64,000 nt of DNA from Kitasatospora sp. NBC_01246 (GCF_036226505.1 NZ_CP108484.1:8651501-8715500); one strand, 5' to 3'. Shown: positions 8,995-18,079, counted from the first letter of the stretch. The notes: generated by a model not told the origin, from the sequence alone. A program made the numbers and translations.

Positions 8995-9834
8995 CTAGGG
9001 TCGTTCGAAGTACTGCAGGACGCCGCCGACCGAGAAGCACACCGCGCCGGCGAAGGTTCCCCAGTTCGCGATGTCGGCGTTGAGCGGACTGCCGGTTTCC
9101 GGGCGGGTGAAGGCGGCCAGCGCCGACGCCATGAAGAGCACGGACCCGACCTGGTCGACCACCACGATCCACCAGCCGAGGTTGCGCGCGTGCAGGCACG
9201 GGGGGCCGTGACAGGCCTCGACCAGGGCGAGATGTCCGGAGATCAGGAACAGCGCGCACCCCACCATGTCGGGGGCCCAGACCAACCGGTTGACCTGCTG
9301 GGCCGAAAGCCCTTGAAGGAACGAGTCCAGCAGGTTCACGCCGAAAACGAGGGTGCCCACGAACAGGACGAAGGTGCTCAGCCAGTCGATCCGCGTGGGC
9401 TCGTAGCTCCACCACCGCCAGCCACCCGTCACCAGCGAGTCCGTGTCACCCGAGCGGCGCGGGGCGTTGACCGCCTGGAGCAGCGAGGTGTAACCGCCGG
9501 TGTTGAAGAACAGGCCTCCCGCGAAGTAGATCGAAGCGGCCGCGGTCGCGCCGGCCGAGCCGATCTCGGTGACGGCTGCCCCCAGGGCGAAGAGGGCACC
9601 GCCGAGCGTGAACGCGACGGCCGCGACGGTGTTGAGGATGCGCAGCCGATGAAGTGCCGTGTCGTCCGCGGTGCGCGGCGGACCCTCCGTCCCTTCCTCG
9701 GCGCGGATCCTGAGCGTCCCGCGCTTGCGAGCCAGGCGCGACTCCCAGACGGCCGAGCCTCCCTCGGCCGGCCGCCAGGTGAGCCGGGTGGTGAACGGTC
9801 CGGCGCCTTCGGCGCGCTCGTCGGGGTGATCCAC
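8995..9834 (-). CDS. Multi-pass membrane protein, YrhK-like
   Basis: The product has 279 residues. After an N-terminal hydrophilic domain (1-60) there are about six hydrophobic helices, the first near 65-90 (AAVAFTLGGALFALGAAV). The paired GGLFFNTGGYTSLLQ and FSVGGVLQYFE motifs look like two YrhK-type repeats. Function is unknown. It is convergent with the sigma/anti-sigma unit. ATG 9834 is the only start that keeps the N-terminal domain. Confidence 0.75.
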   Translation of the reverse strand: MDHPDERAEGAGPFTTRLTWRPAEGGSAVWESRLARKRGTLRIRAEEGTEGPPRTADDTALHRLRILNTVAAVAFTLGGALFALGAAVTEIGSAGATAAASIYFAGGLFFNTGGYTSLLQAVNAPRRSGDTDSLVTGGWRWWSYEPTRIDWLSTFVLFVGTLVFGVNLLDSFLQGLSAQQVNRLVWAPDMVGCALFLISGHLALVEACHGPPCLHARNLGWWIVVVDQVGSVLFMASALAAFTRPETGSPLNADIANWGTFAGAVCFSVGGVLQYFERP

Positions 9835-9879
9835 GGTCCGAGCCTAGTCCCACGTGCTGCCCCAGCCCGGGACCGAGGG

Positions 9880-9965
9880 CATGTCATCGTCGGGTGGGCG
9901 CGGGAGGCGGCGTGGTCAGGCCACTGGTCGTAGTCGCGAGCGAGGCGTCGGTGGAGCACAAGGGT
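9880..9965 (-). pseudogene. IS5-family transposase C-terminal scrap
   Basis: The minus strand encodes LVLHRRLARDYDQWPDHAASR, matching the ERTLGWLMLHRRLARDYE-type end of streptomycete IS5-group DDE transposases. No other part of the element or inverted repeats are recognisable nearby. Confidence 0.55.
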
Positions 9966-10677
9966 GGCGGTGGCGGTCGGACCGCCTCGACCGTCGCCGC
10001 GACCTCCCCACGTCACCGAGCCGCGCCTGCGCCTCGGAACCGGTCTCGCACCGACCCTCAGCTGATGGTCCGCCAGGTGTCGGGGAGGGGCTGGAGACAG
10101 ACCTCGCGGTGTGCTCGGGGTTGTCCCCGCCGAACGCCTCCCGGTCCGGCCGGCGGCGCTCTGCTCGACCGGCAGCAGTCGGCGCCCACCGGGCCGAGGG
10201 GGCACGTAAGCGTCGACGGCGGACTCGGAGAAGCCCAGGGAGAGCCTGCGGCGGCCCGTCATGATCGCCAGTCTCGCAGACGCGGCCGCGGAGGTCGGAC
10301 TGCGATCACCGGCGGTGCCCTGGCCTGGCTGGAGGGTCAACGGTGAGGGCCCGGGCGGCGGCCCCGGGTCCTCGCGGAGAGGTCGTGTGATCAGGCCTGG
10401 CAGGCCTGGCGTCCGGTGTCGCCACCTGGTCCGGCGCAGAGGGAGGGCGTTGTCCTTGCCGCCGGCCTTGGGGTGAGACGGGGTAGTACACGGTGTCGTC
10501 GAACGGGCGCCGCAGCCTCGGGACGAGGTGTCAGAAGAACGTCCGGAAAGCATCGCCCACCAGCGTTCTGAGTCCTGGCAACCTGATATCCCCGCCAAAC
10601 GCAGAGGAGCAGCTGCTCGAGAGGGCTGCATCGCCGCTTCGGTACCTCTGGGCCAAGGATGGATTCACGGAGGAACT
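9966..10677. other. Gene-free stretch before the small exported protein
   Basis: No convincing gene. Open frames here lack ribosome sites and family signal. The last 100 bases are less GC-rich and probably carry the promoter of the gene starting at 10678. Confidence 0.4.
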
Positions 10678-11073
10678 ATGAGGTCAACGGCCGGACGCCG
10701 TGCTGCGGTACTCGCAACGATTGCAGCACTGACCGTCGGCGTGCTCGCCACGACAGCGGGAAGTGCTTCAGCCGACGACTATGTTCCGATCAACGTCGGG
10801 CATTGGGTTGGCCTCTACGACGCTCCCAACACTCAGTCCAAGGACCCCGACGGGTGGGCCGACGTTCCTCCGGGTGGTGCGATCATCGCCCAGTGCTGGA
10901 CTGTCGGCGAGAGCGTCGGGAACTACGGCAACACGTGGTACCGCACGAACCGGATCTACTGGAACGACGGGCATGGATGGACCAACATATCGCCCTCCGT
11001 CTATGTCTTCGCCGGGTATGCGGACGGCAACGCGCGCTCGGTGAACCGGGATCCCAACATTCCCCGGTGCTGA
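10678..11073 (+). CDS. Small secreted protein of unknown function
   Basis: The product has 131 residues from ATG 10678, with GGAGG five bases upstream. A classical Sec signal peptide (MRSTAGRRAAVLATIAALTV) ends near an ASA-type cleavage site at about residue 33. The mature part of about 98 residues is rich in Trp, Tyr, Asn and Gly, with two Cys (AQCWTVGES and the final PRC) that could form one disulfide. The GLYDAPNTQS and WYRTN pattern resembles small bacterial SH3-like exported domains. It is a single gene upstream of a convergent broken hydrolase. Confidence 0.8.
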   Translation: MRSTAGRRAAVLATIAALTVGVLATTAGSASADDYVPINVGHWVGLYDAPNTQSKDPDGWADVPPGGAIIAQCWTVGESVGNYGNTWYRTNRIYWNDGHGWTNISPSVYVFAGYADGNARSVNRDPNIPRC

Positions 11074-11119
11074 CGGCACCCGCCGTTCGGCCGGCCTCTG
11101 GGACGGCCTGTCGCCGGGG

Positions 11120-11834
11120 GCAGTGCCCTCCTTCCACACCAGCCGGCACAGGTCGTGCCGGTACTGCTTGGTCTCCATGGCGACGCGGCCCCGGTCGGTG
11201 GCGAAGTAGTACTGGTACCACCAGGTGTGCTCGGTCTTCGTCGGCAGCGGGTTCTGCTGCGAAGGGAGGTTGACGATGAGGTAACCGCTCGCCGCCACCA
11301 GGGCCTTGACCCGTTCGGGCCACAGCGTCGAGATGGTGCCGGCGGCGCGAGAGCCCCGGTCGAATCCGGCCGGCACGGCCTTGTGGATCTTCAGGGCGCC
11401 CATCAGGGCGATGACGTCGAGGGCGATCGCGGACTGCTGCCCGGTGCGGACGGTCGTGGGGAGACAGGAAGTGCGTGGTGCCGTGGCCTCGCAGGTACGG
11501 CACGATCACCCGGTAGCCGGCGTCCGCCAGCAGTGGCGCCACGTCGAGGAAGCCGTGGATGTCGTAGGGCCGGCCGTGCAGGCAGATGACCACGGGTTCG
11601 TGCTTCGGCCCGGCCTCGGCGTAGCCGATGTCGAGCACGCCGGCCCGGACCCGCTTCAGCTCGGTGCACGTGGTGTGCGTGCCCGGGGTGATAGTCGGGA
11701 CGACCGGGGCCGGGCGGCCGGGCCGGTCGGAACCGGCGGCGAAGGCGGCGGGGGCGGTTGATGCCGCGCGGATCGACACGGCCGTGGCCCCACGCCGAGA
11801 CCGACCGCCTTGTGAAGGTACGCCTGTTGATCAT
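11120..11834 (-). pseudogene. Tat-exported alpha/beta hydrolase, frameshifted and truncated
   Basis: The pieces lie in order but in different frames. MINRRTFTRRS is a twin-arginine-like start at 11834; after a first frame change there is TELKRVRAGVLDIGYAEAGP, then CLHGRPYDIHGFLDVAPLL and the oxyanion strand; after a second frame change near 11465 there is MGALKIHKAVPAGFDRG, whose GFDRG is an Asp-nucleophile elbow as in epoxide hydrolases and haloalkane dehalogenases. The frame then runs to about 11120 (YRHDLCRLVWKEGTAPGD), where the rest of the cap and the catalytic His are missing. At least two frameshifts make it inactive unless there are sequencing errors. Confidence 0.7.
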
Positions 11835-12065
11835 GTCTGATCCTTCCCGAAGACTCGTTGATGCCTCCACTGTTCTTCGGCCATCGGCCCGACGCAGCAG
11901 TCACATGACGTCCAGACGCGCGAAGGCGCTCGCGGACGCAGGAAGGACCTGCCGGGCCGCCATGTTCAGTCATTCGACTGTTTCCGCCGAGCGGCCGCTC
12001 GGTGATCTTCGAAGGAGCGCCGCGATGCCGGCGGAGCGTCGTGTGTGCAACCGGAGTCTGGTCCT

Positions 12066-12305
12066 GAAGCAAACCCCGTCATCCTCATCCACGGTGCGTG
12101 GTTCCACAGATCCTCATGGGGGGGGCTGGGCTGGGCCGAACGGTTCACCCCGCACGGTCACGCGGTGTGCGTCCCGAGCTGGCCCGGTGAGGCCCCCACC
12201 GTCGAGCAGGTCCGCCGCGATCCCGGCCCGCTGCGCGACCTCGGACTCACCGCGCTCACCGCCCACTACGAGACGATCGCCGCGCTCGTCCCGGGCGGCA
12301 GCGCG
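12066..12305 (+). pseudogene. N-terminal fragment of a second alpha/beta hydrolase
   Basis: NPVILIHGAWFHRSSWGG and the following 60 residues match the first strand and oxyanion region of alpha/beta hydrolases, but the nucleophile elbow and C-terminus are absent. The frame runs on without a stop into the acyl-CoA dehydrogenase gene, which makes an apparent fusion. The linker codons 12306-12527 look non-coding, so I treat this as a separate relic. Confidence 0.55.
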
Positions 12306-12527
12306 CCCGACACGGCGGGCGGGGTCGGCACCGTGACCGACTGGCGACCGAGGTGGAGTTCCTGCTGCCGGGCGGCCGGCGCAAGGTACGCCCGACCGGT
12401 GAAGCTCCGGTACCGCCAATCAGTAGGATTGCTGCGGCCGACCTCCGCGCGGCCGGGTCGAGGACCGCAGCGAGCCGTCAGGAACGGCCTCCAGCGCGCG
12501 AGTCGGGTATCTGGAACGGATGTGGAC

Positions 12528-13970
12528 ATGGCTGGTCCGGTGGGTGCCGTCGTGCTCTTGTCGAGCGAGGAGTTCATCGCGGGTGTCGAGGAGGTCGCCT
12601 CGCGTTTCGACGCGGCGACCTACCCGCAGCGGGAACTCCCCGCCGACGACTGGGCCGTTCTGACAGCGGCGGGTGTGCTGCTGCCGGTGCTGCCGGCCGA
12701 GTACGGGGGCCGTGACAGCCATGTGGAGATGTGTCGCGTCGTCGAGGTCCTGGCCGAGCAGAACCTGGCCGTCGCCGTCTACACGGCGATCGTCACCGGG
12801 CTGGCGCTGCGGCCGGTGGTGCGCTGGGCGGGGGAGGAGGCCAGGCGCGAGATCCTGCCCCGGTTCGCCGGTGTACGGGCACCTGCGGCGGGTTTCGCCT
12901 CCACCGAGCCGGGGTGCGGCTCGGCGATGTCGGGCCTGACCACCGTGTTCGAGGAGGTTCAGGGCGGTTACCGGATCCGCGGCCGGAAGCACTGGCAGGC
13001 GCTGAGCGCCACCGCGTCGTGGTGGGTGGTCGTCGCCAAGCGGGAGGGTGACGGCGGTCGCGAGTACGCCTGCTTCCTCATGGAGCGCGGCGACGGGTTC
13101 CGTACCGCGCAGCGCTACGAGGCGCTGGGCCTGAAGGTGATCGACTACGGGATCAACGACATCGACGCCTTCGTCCCCGCACACCGGCGCCTCGACGCCG
13201 GGGCGGGGAACCTGAGCTCGATGGTGGACATCTACCTCGCGGGGCGCGCACTGATCGGGGCGTTGGCCTTCGGCTTCCTGAACCGCATCGCCCGCGAGGC
13301 ACGCGCCTACGCCGACGCCCGCGTCATCGGGAGGGCCCCGCTGTCGGCGATCGGCTTCGTCCGCCACCGGCTCGGAGCGATCGACAGCGCCCGCACGGTC
13401 TGCGCGGCGCTCAACCACTACGTCCGGACGGCGCTGGACCTCAGGACCGACCTCACCCCGGCTTTCCCCGCCATCCAGGCCGTCAAGACCGTGGCCACCG
13501 AGTTGATGGTCAGCTGCGCGAACCACTACCAGCAACTTGCCGGCGGTGAGGGCTACCGGTCCGACTCGCCGACGAACATCGCCGCCCAGGCGTTCTTGGA
13601 CTCCCGGGTCTTCACCGTCTTCGACGGCACCAACGACCTGCTGAGCCAGCAGCTCGCCCAGTACTGCGTGGACAGCTCGGACGGCCTCGTCCTCAGTGCC
13701 TTCCTGGCCGTCTGGGCACCGACCGCGCCCGCCGTCTCGGCGCACGGCTACGACCTGAGGTTCCTGGACCGCGAACTCCGCCAGGAGCACTCGGTCCTGG
13801 CCGGGCGGGTGATCGCCTACGTCTTCGCCGCGGCCCGCGTCCTGGAATGGGCCGCCGAGACGGGTGCCGACGCCAACCGCGCCCGCACGGCAGCCGAGTT
13901 CCTCACGGCCGACATCGACCGCGTCCGCGTGGAGTTCGACCTCCTGGACCGCCTCACGGCCAACGGCTGA
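12528..13970 (+). CDS. Acyl-CoA dehydrogenase family protein
   Basis: The product has 480 residues from ATG 12528. It has the N-terminal helical domain (AGVLLPVLPAEYGGRDSHVE), the middle beta domain with GFASTEPGCGSAMSGL (FAD/substrate loop, T/SEPxxGSD-like) and the C-terminal helical domain (PLSAIGFVRHRLGA, GGEGYRSDSPTNIAAQAFLD). In the usual YEGT catalytic segment it reads VFDGTNDLL, so Asp replaces the common Glu base. Some family members use another position or act as oxygenases, so the chemistry is uncertain. About 80 extra C-terminal residues follow the core. It stands alone, followed by a strong hairpin. Confidence 0.85.
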   Translation: MAGPVGAVVLLSSEEFIAGVEEVASRFDAATYPQRELPADDWAVLTAAGVLLPVLPAEYGGRDSHVEMCRVVEVLAEQNLAVAVYTAIVTGLALRPVVRWAGEEARREILPRFAGVRAPAAGFASTEPGCGSAMSGLTTVFEEVQGGYRIRGRKHWQALSATASWWVVVAKREGDGGREYACFLMERGDGFRTAQRYEALGLKVIDYGINDIDAFVPAHRRLDAGAGNLSSMVDIYLAGRALIGALAFGFLNRIAREARAYADARVIGRAPLSAIGFVRHRLGAIDSARTVCAALNHYVRTALDLRTDLTPAFPAIQAVKTVATELMVSCANHYQQLAGGEGYRSDSPTNIAAQAFLDSRVFTVFDGTNDLLSQQLAQYCVDSSDGLVLSAFLAVWAPTAPAVSAHGYDLRFLDRELRQEHSVLAGRVIAYVFAAARVLEWAAETGADANRARTAAEFLTADIDRVRVEFDLLDRLTANG

Positions 13971-14067
13971 ACCGCGGCCCACCCGGCCCCGCCCCCCGCA
14001 CGGACGGCAGCGGAGGCCGCGTCTGCGGATGCCTTGTCCGGTCCTCGTCCGGTCCTTGCCCCGACAG

Positions 14068-14095
14068 AGGCCCTCCCCCCAGCGGGGGAGGGCCT
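14068..14095. terminator. Bidirectional hairpin terminator
   Basis: AGGCCCTCCCCC and GGGGGAGGGCCT form a perfect 12-bp stem with a CAGC-type loop. It lies between the convergent acyl-CoA dehydrogenase and LURP-like genes. Confidence 0.8.
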
Positions 14096-14237
14096 CCGGG
14101 CGTTCCCCGGGCACCCGGGCGGTGGCAGTGGCCGCAGCCCGCACCCCGGTCAATCGGCCCGGGTGCGGGCCTGCCCGCTGTCGCTGCCGTGCCGGGCCGA
14201 CGGTCGGGGCGGGGATCGGACCGCTGCCCGGCCGCGG

Positions 14238-14960
14238 TCAGCCGAGGCCGCGGGCGTCCTGCTTCAGCGCGGTGTCCACCGTCAGCGCGGTCGCCACCAC
14301 GAGGCTGAGCAGCGGGTCGGCGAGCGGGCGGTGGATCTGGAGAACGTAGTTGTCGGCCGTGGTGAACATCGTCTTCGCCAGGCCTTCCCAGGTCTTGGTG
14401 ATCCGGGCGATCTCGGTGTCCGTCTCGTCGACGATGGAGAAGTTCCAGGCCCGCCAGTTCTCGGCCTTGACGGCGCCGACCTTCTGCCCGCCGACCTCCA
14501 TCGCGAAGTTGATCTTCCCGATGGCATTCTGCTGGACGATCTGGCCGACCTCCTGACCGTCCGGACGCTGCACGATCACCCGCGACTTGATGAGCTTCGC
14601 CGGGCGGGTCAGCAGTAGCACCGGGCTGCCCTGCGCGTCACGGATCTCCAGCTTGTGGGTCAGGTACTGGTCGAGCGAGGAGAGCAGCCGGACGACCTTG
14701 CGCAGGGCGCTCTGGCCGACCTGAACCACCGACCCCAGGGCGGCCCCATGCTGGTCGAAGACCGCGTACTCGTTGGTCAGCTCGATCAGCTTGGCCTTCT
14801 GGTTCACCACAAGGACCGGCTCGGAGAAGAGGGTGCCGCCGCCACCGGAGACCGGCCCGACGCCAGCCTGCCGCTGCACCTGGCGCTGCACCTTGGCGGA
14901 GTCGTCGACCGGAGCGGCCGACTGCCCGGGGAAGCCGGGGGTGTTCGTGTTCTGGGACAT
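14238..14960 (-). CDS. LURP-one-related/scramblase-like protein
   Basis: The product has 240 residues from ATG 14960. A disordered Gln/Pro/Gly-rich N-terminus (1-45) precedes a 12-strand LURP-one/tubby-type fold: EPVLVVNQKAKLIELTNEY, then SLDQYLTHKLEIRD, KSRVIVQRPDGQEVGQIVQQ and AWNFSIVDETDTEIARITK. Actinobacterial homologues are often annotated as scramblase family or phospholipid-binding proteins. Residues LVVATALTVDTAL near the end may associate with membrane. It is a single gene and its biological role is unknown. Confidence 0.8.
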   Translation of the reverse strand: MSQNTNTPGFPGQSAAPVDDSAKVQRQVQRQAGVGPVSGGGGTLFSEPVLVVNQKAKLIELTNEYAVFDQHGAALGSVVQVGQSALRKVVRLLSSLDQYLTHKLEIRDAQGSPVLLLTRPAKLIKSRVIVQRPDGQEVGQIVQQNAIGKINFAMEVGGQKVGAVKAENWRAWNFSIVDETDTEIARITKTWEGLAKTMFTTADNYVLQIHRPLADPLLSLVVATALTVDTALKQDARGLG

Positions 14961-15570
14961 GGCGGGCAGGCTAGGCTCAACCCTCGCCCGGTAGCCAGGT
15001 CGTTTCGGCTCGACCCGGTCCGCCGCGGACTGCTGATCGGGCCCGCGACCTGCAAATTCGGCTGCCGCGAGCGCAGTTGGCCGACCATCCGACAGTAATG
15101 ATGTGTCCGATGTCACACCCGGGGAGCGCGCTGCGCGGCGCCCCGCCGCCCATGGCCGCTGGCCCTGGACCTGGCACGGCACCAGCTCTTCGGCTGTGCC
15201 TGCCGACCGACGGGGCGACAGCTCGCCGACCTCGAAGCGCGCTCCGAGCACCCGGCAAGCCCGACGAGTGCGATCCGAGCTGCTCCATCGGCCGGTCACC
15301 TGGAGCGGCACCCCGATCCCTGTCGTGGCTTTCGGGTCGCCCCACGAGCCCGGACGGTCGGCCGCGGCGCACAGTCGGGGGATCGGAGGTTCCCCGGGCC
15401 ACCGGCCTACTGCAACGGTGCTTACCGTGATGAGGCTTCAGCTCTTGGGCTGTGGCCTCGTCTCTTGTAGTGGCCGGTCCGGGCCTGGTGTCGGCGTCGG
15501 CGGCGCCATCGGGACCAGTGCAGGACGTGGTGATAGGGCTCTTTGAATCTCCCCACCCTGCGCTCGGTTA
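14961..15570. other. Gene-free stretch between the LURP-like and SMI1 genes
   Basis: No supported gene. Frames are short, lack ribosome sites and have no recognisable motifs. The first bases hold the upstream region of the LURP-like gene. Confidence 0.4.
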
Positions 15571-15602
15571 TTGGCCAGACCTGCTCACTCGACCTCCCCA
15601 CC
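15571..15602. repeat. Direct repeat copy 1 flanking the SMI1 gene
   Basis: TTGGCCAGACCTGCTC followed by 16 bases ending in CTCCCCACC. It matches 16250-16281 in about 26 of 32 positions, in the same orientation. Confidence 0.65.
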
Positions 15603-15619
15603 TTCGAGGGAGGTCGAGT
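15587..15619 (-). terminator. Hairpin after the SMI1 gene
   Basis: ACTCGACCTCCC and GGGAGGTCGAGT form a perfect 12-bp stem with a nine-base loop, just beyond the stop of the SMI1-type gene. It overlaps the end of direct repeat copy 1. Confidence 0.6.
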
Positions 15620-15637
15620 CGGTTCTTTGGCCGGTGG

Positions 15638-16135
15638 TCAGAGCTGTCCCGTGATCTGGTGACTGAGTTGTTCGAGGAACTCCTTCAGGCTGGCTGAGAC
15701 GACCTCGAAATCGGCCAACCAGGAAGCCGAGGTTGATCTCAAGACCCGTCCGTCGCCTCCGACCGCGAACAGGTGCCCCCCGCCGTCGCTGGCGAAGACT
15801 GGTGCGATCCATTCGCCCTCGATCGCAGGAGGGCCGTACTCGCGGAAGTGCTCGGCGACCGTGGTGGGTGGGTGGATGAAGTAGCCGTTGTCGACATCGG
15901 GCAGCGAAGCTTCGCTGATCTCTTCGTAGAGCGTGGTCAGATCGGACGGGATGGGTGTCAGGTCTACGAGTGCGGCCAATGCCTCGTGGCTTTCGGCTGT
16001 AGCTGGCGTCACGGTGTTTTCGCCGGGTGGGAAGCCATGTGTCGTCAGGAACGACTGCGTCAGCTTCGCGAGCGCCGCGTCGGCATCCTCCGCCCAGGCT
16101 CGGACCCAGTCTGCGTCAAGCCGTTCACCTGGCAC
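15638..16135 (-). CDS. SMI1/KNR4 (SUKH) family protein
   Basis: The product has 165 residues from GTG 16135, chosen because AAGGGGG sits four bases upstream. The SMI1/KNR4-like core spans about 55-165: PIPSDLTTLYEEISEASLPD, then NGYFIHPPTTV, IAPVFASDGGGHLFAVGGDG (the DGGGxxFAV loop typical of the family) and SLKEFLEQLSHQI. SUKH proteins often act as immunity proteins against contact-dependent toxins, but many are housekeeping orphans and no toxin gene is adjacent. Direct repeats on both sides suggest acquisition as a unit. Confidence 0.8.
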   Translation of the reverse strand: MPGERLDADWVRAWAEDADAALAKLTQSFLTTHGFPPGENTVTPATAESHEALAALVDLTPIPSDLTTLYEEISEASLPDVDNGYFIHPPTTVAEHFREYGPPAIEGEWIAPVFASDGGGHLFAVGGDGRVLRSTSASWLADFEVVSASLKEFLEQLSHQITGQL

Positions 16136-16249
16136 GTTTCCCCCTTCAAGGCCCACGAGACCCGGCGCTTGCGGGTCCGGAAGAACATATCGGAAGCGTC
16201 CATAAGCGGAGCGGTCTGAGGCGGGCTCTTCCGATCCTCCGCTCCGACG

Positions 16250-16281
16250 TTGGCCAAACCTGCTCGGGTGATCTCCCCACC
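16250..16281. repeat. Direct repeat copy 2 flanking the SMI1 gene
   Basis: TTGGCCAAACCTGCTC followed by sequence ending in ATCTCCCCACC; same orientation as copy 1 about 680 bases to the left. Confidence 0.65.
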
Positions 16282-16391
16282 CATCGTGTGATCTCTCCCG
16301 GCGTGTCCGGTTGGTTCGCATCCGGCGCGGTGGCCGGCGTTTCGTAGTACTCCTGGGAGAACCAGAGGTCCACTCGCGTTTGGAGCCGTCG

Positions 16392-16739
16392 ATGACCGTT
16401 CGCCGTGTCGTTCCCAACATCCGGTCGGAGGCCGCGGAGGAGAGTCGGCAGTTCTACGGCCTGCTGGGCTTCGAGGAGGTCATGAACCACGGCTGGATCA
16501 TGACGCTCGCCTCCCCGGCCAGCCCGGCGGCGCAGATCAGCGTCATGACCGAGGACAGGACCGCGCCGGTCACACCCGACATGAGCGTCGAGGTGGACGA
16601 CGTGGACGCGGCCTACGCGCTCATGCGGGAGAGCGGTGCCGAGATCGTTCACCCCTTGCAGGACGAGGAGTGGGGCGTGCGACGGTTCTTCGTCCGCGAC
16701 CCCAGCGGGCGGGTGGTCAACGTGCTGGGCCACCGCTGA
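16392..16739 (+). CDS. VOC/glyoxalase superfamily protein
   Basis: The product has 115 residues from ATG 16392. It is one VOC domain with two beta-alpha-beta-beta-beta units: RRVVPNIRSEAAEESRQFYG, MTLASPASPAAQISVM, then MSVEVDDVDAAYALMRESGA and RRFFVRDPSGRVVNVLGH. The Glu/His metal ligands of true glyoxalase I are only partly present, so it may bind or modify a small molecule such as an antibiotic. It is a single gene. Confidence 0.8.
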   Translation: MTVRRVVPNIRSEAAEESRQFYGLLGFEEVMNHGWIMTLASPASPAAQISVMTEDRTAPVTPDMSVEVDDVDAAYALMRESGAEIVHPLQDEEWGVRRFFVRDPSGRVVNVLGHR

Positions 16740-16895
16740 CCGTGCGTCCCGCGCGGCGACCGGGCCGGTCCCGCCAGGCGTCGCGCGGCACCGCTCGGGC
16801 GTGTCCGGCACCGCCCGGGATCCGCCGAGCGCGTAGACAGGGTGACGGTGTGTCACTAGTGTCCCACCGCAGGGGAGTGGAGTCGCTCGAAGCGG

Positions 16896-18020
16896 ATGGG
16901 GGCAGCGGTGTTCACGGTTGCTGGGCAGCACTACACGGCACGGGAACTTCTCGCCAGGATCGCGGGGTTGGCGGCGGAGAAGGGCACCGATGTGCTCTGG
17001 CACGACGGTTACGTCGCCGCACTGCCGGAGCTGGCTGAGGCCGGCCGGACGGAGTTCGCCTCGCTGGACGCCGTCCTGGTGGGCCTGGGCGGCTGCCTCG
17101 TCGGCGGTGACGGCTACGCCTACGCCTACCGGGGGCAGGTGGACCTCACCGCGCGCAGCATCCTCGCCGGAAGGCCCGTGTTCGAGAACAGCGGTCGGGA
17201 CAAGACGTTCAACCGGCTGAACTGGGTGCAACAGGGGCACGGGGACGACGCCTTCCTTCGGCTGCGCACCGGCAGTTCGCCGTACAGCGCGGTGCGCGAC
17301 CTGGTGGACCACTCCGCCGCCTGGACGCTGGACTGCGCCACGTTCGTGCAAGCCGTCCAACTCGGCGCGTGGGCCGCGGCGGTCGGGAGCGAGGCGTTCG
17401 ACCGGCGGGTCGCGCGGCCGTTCGACCTCAAGGAGCACGGATCCACCGGGCTGACTCACCGCAAGCTCTGGTTCAGGGACTCGCAGGGCGCCGAGTTCCG
17501 GTTGCGCACCCCCGCTTCCGACCGCCTCCGAACTCTTGAGCCCGTCGACGACACGGACGAGCCGCGGTTGCTGCGCCTGGCTCCTCCGGGGAGCCGGGTG
17601 GCGTTCGTCAACGCCGACCCGAAGGCCGAAGGCAGCGACTTCGAGCGGGAGAACACCGTCAAGCTGCCCGACGGGACCTACGCCTCGCACCCGTTCGGCA
17701 TCCTCTCGGCCGCGGCGACGAAGCGGGCGCTCGCACAGCAGACCGTGCTGCGTTACGGCGACGAGATCGACGCCGCGCTGGCCCGCGCGGTGGCCGGCGA
17801 GCACGACTCGATCGGTCCGGACGAGGCCCGCTCCGCACAGGAGGAGCTGGACCGGCTGCTCGCCGCCGACGACCGGAAGGCCCTGGTCACATGGATCATG
17901 GACCACCGGACCTGGACGGAGAACCTGCTGTACGACGACTTCGACGAGTACGTCCACGACCTGCTCTACCTCGGCGAGGTGGAGATCTACACGATCACCC
18001 CGGAGAGCACCGCCCGGTAG
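16896..18020 (+). CDS. Protein-glutamine gamma-glutamyltransferase (Tgl-type) homologue
   Basis: The product has 374 residues. FNRLNWVQQGHGDDAFLRLR leads into AAWTLDCATFVQAVQLGAW, whose DCAT Cys matches the nucleophile region of the Bacillus spore transglutaminase Tgl. A second conserved block ERENTVKLPDGTYASHPFGI matches the GEN...YYGHPxGI segment of the same family. Tgl enzymes crosslink proteins through Gln-Lys isopeptide bonds. No signal peptide is present, so the product should be cytosolic. Assignment is by motif memory and the crosslinking role is inferred. It lies upstream of a broken polymerase gene and has its own upstream region. Confidence 0.65.
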   Translation: MGAAVFTVAGQHYTARELLARIAGLAAEKGTDVLWHDGYVAALPELAEAGRTEFASLDAVLVGLGGCLVGGDGYAYAYRGQVDLTARSILAGRPVFENSGRDKTFNRLNWVQQGHGDDAFLRLRTGSSPYSAVRDLVDHSAAWTLDCATFVQAVQLGAWAAAVGSEAFDRRVARPFDLKEHGSTGLTHRKLWFRDSQGAEFRLRTPASDRLRTLEPVDDTDEPRLLRLAPPGSRVAFVNADPKAEGSDFERENTVKLPDGTYASHPFGILSAAATKRALAQQTVLRYGDEIDAALARAVAGEHDSIGPDEARSAQEELDRLLAADDRKALVTWIMDHRTWTENLLYDDFDEYVHDLLYLGEVEIYTITPESTAR

Positions 18021-18079
18021 CGGCCGCCGGGCGGCGGTACGGATGACGGCTCAGCGGCCACCCCGCGGGCGTCGGATCT

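Noticed and set aside
12045..13970. A 641-residue hydrolase-acyl-CoA dehydrogenase fusion protein
   Set aside because: The hydrolase part lacks its nucleophile and His, and the 70 codons between the parts are not protein-like; the dehydrogenase starts normally at 12528.
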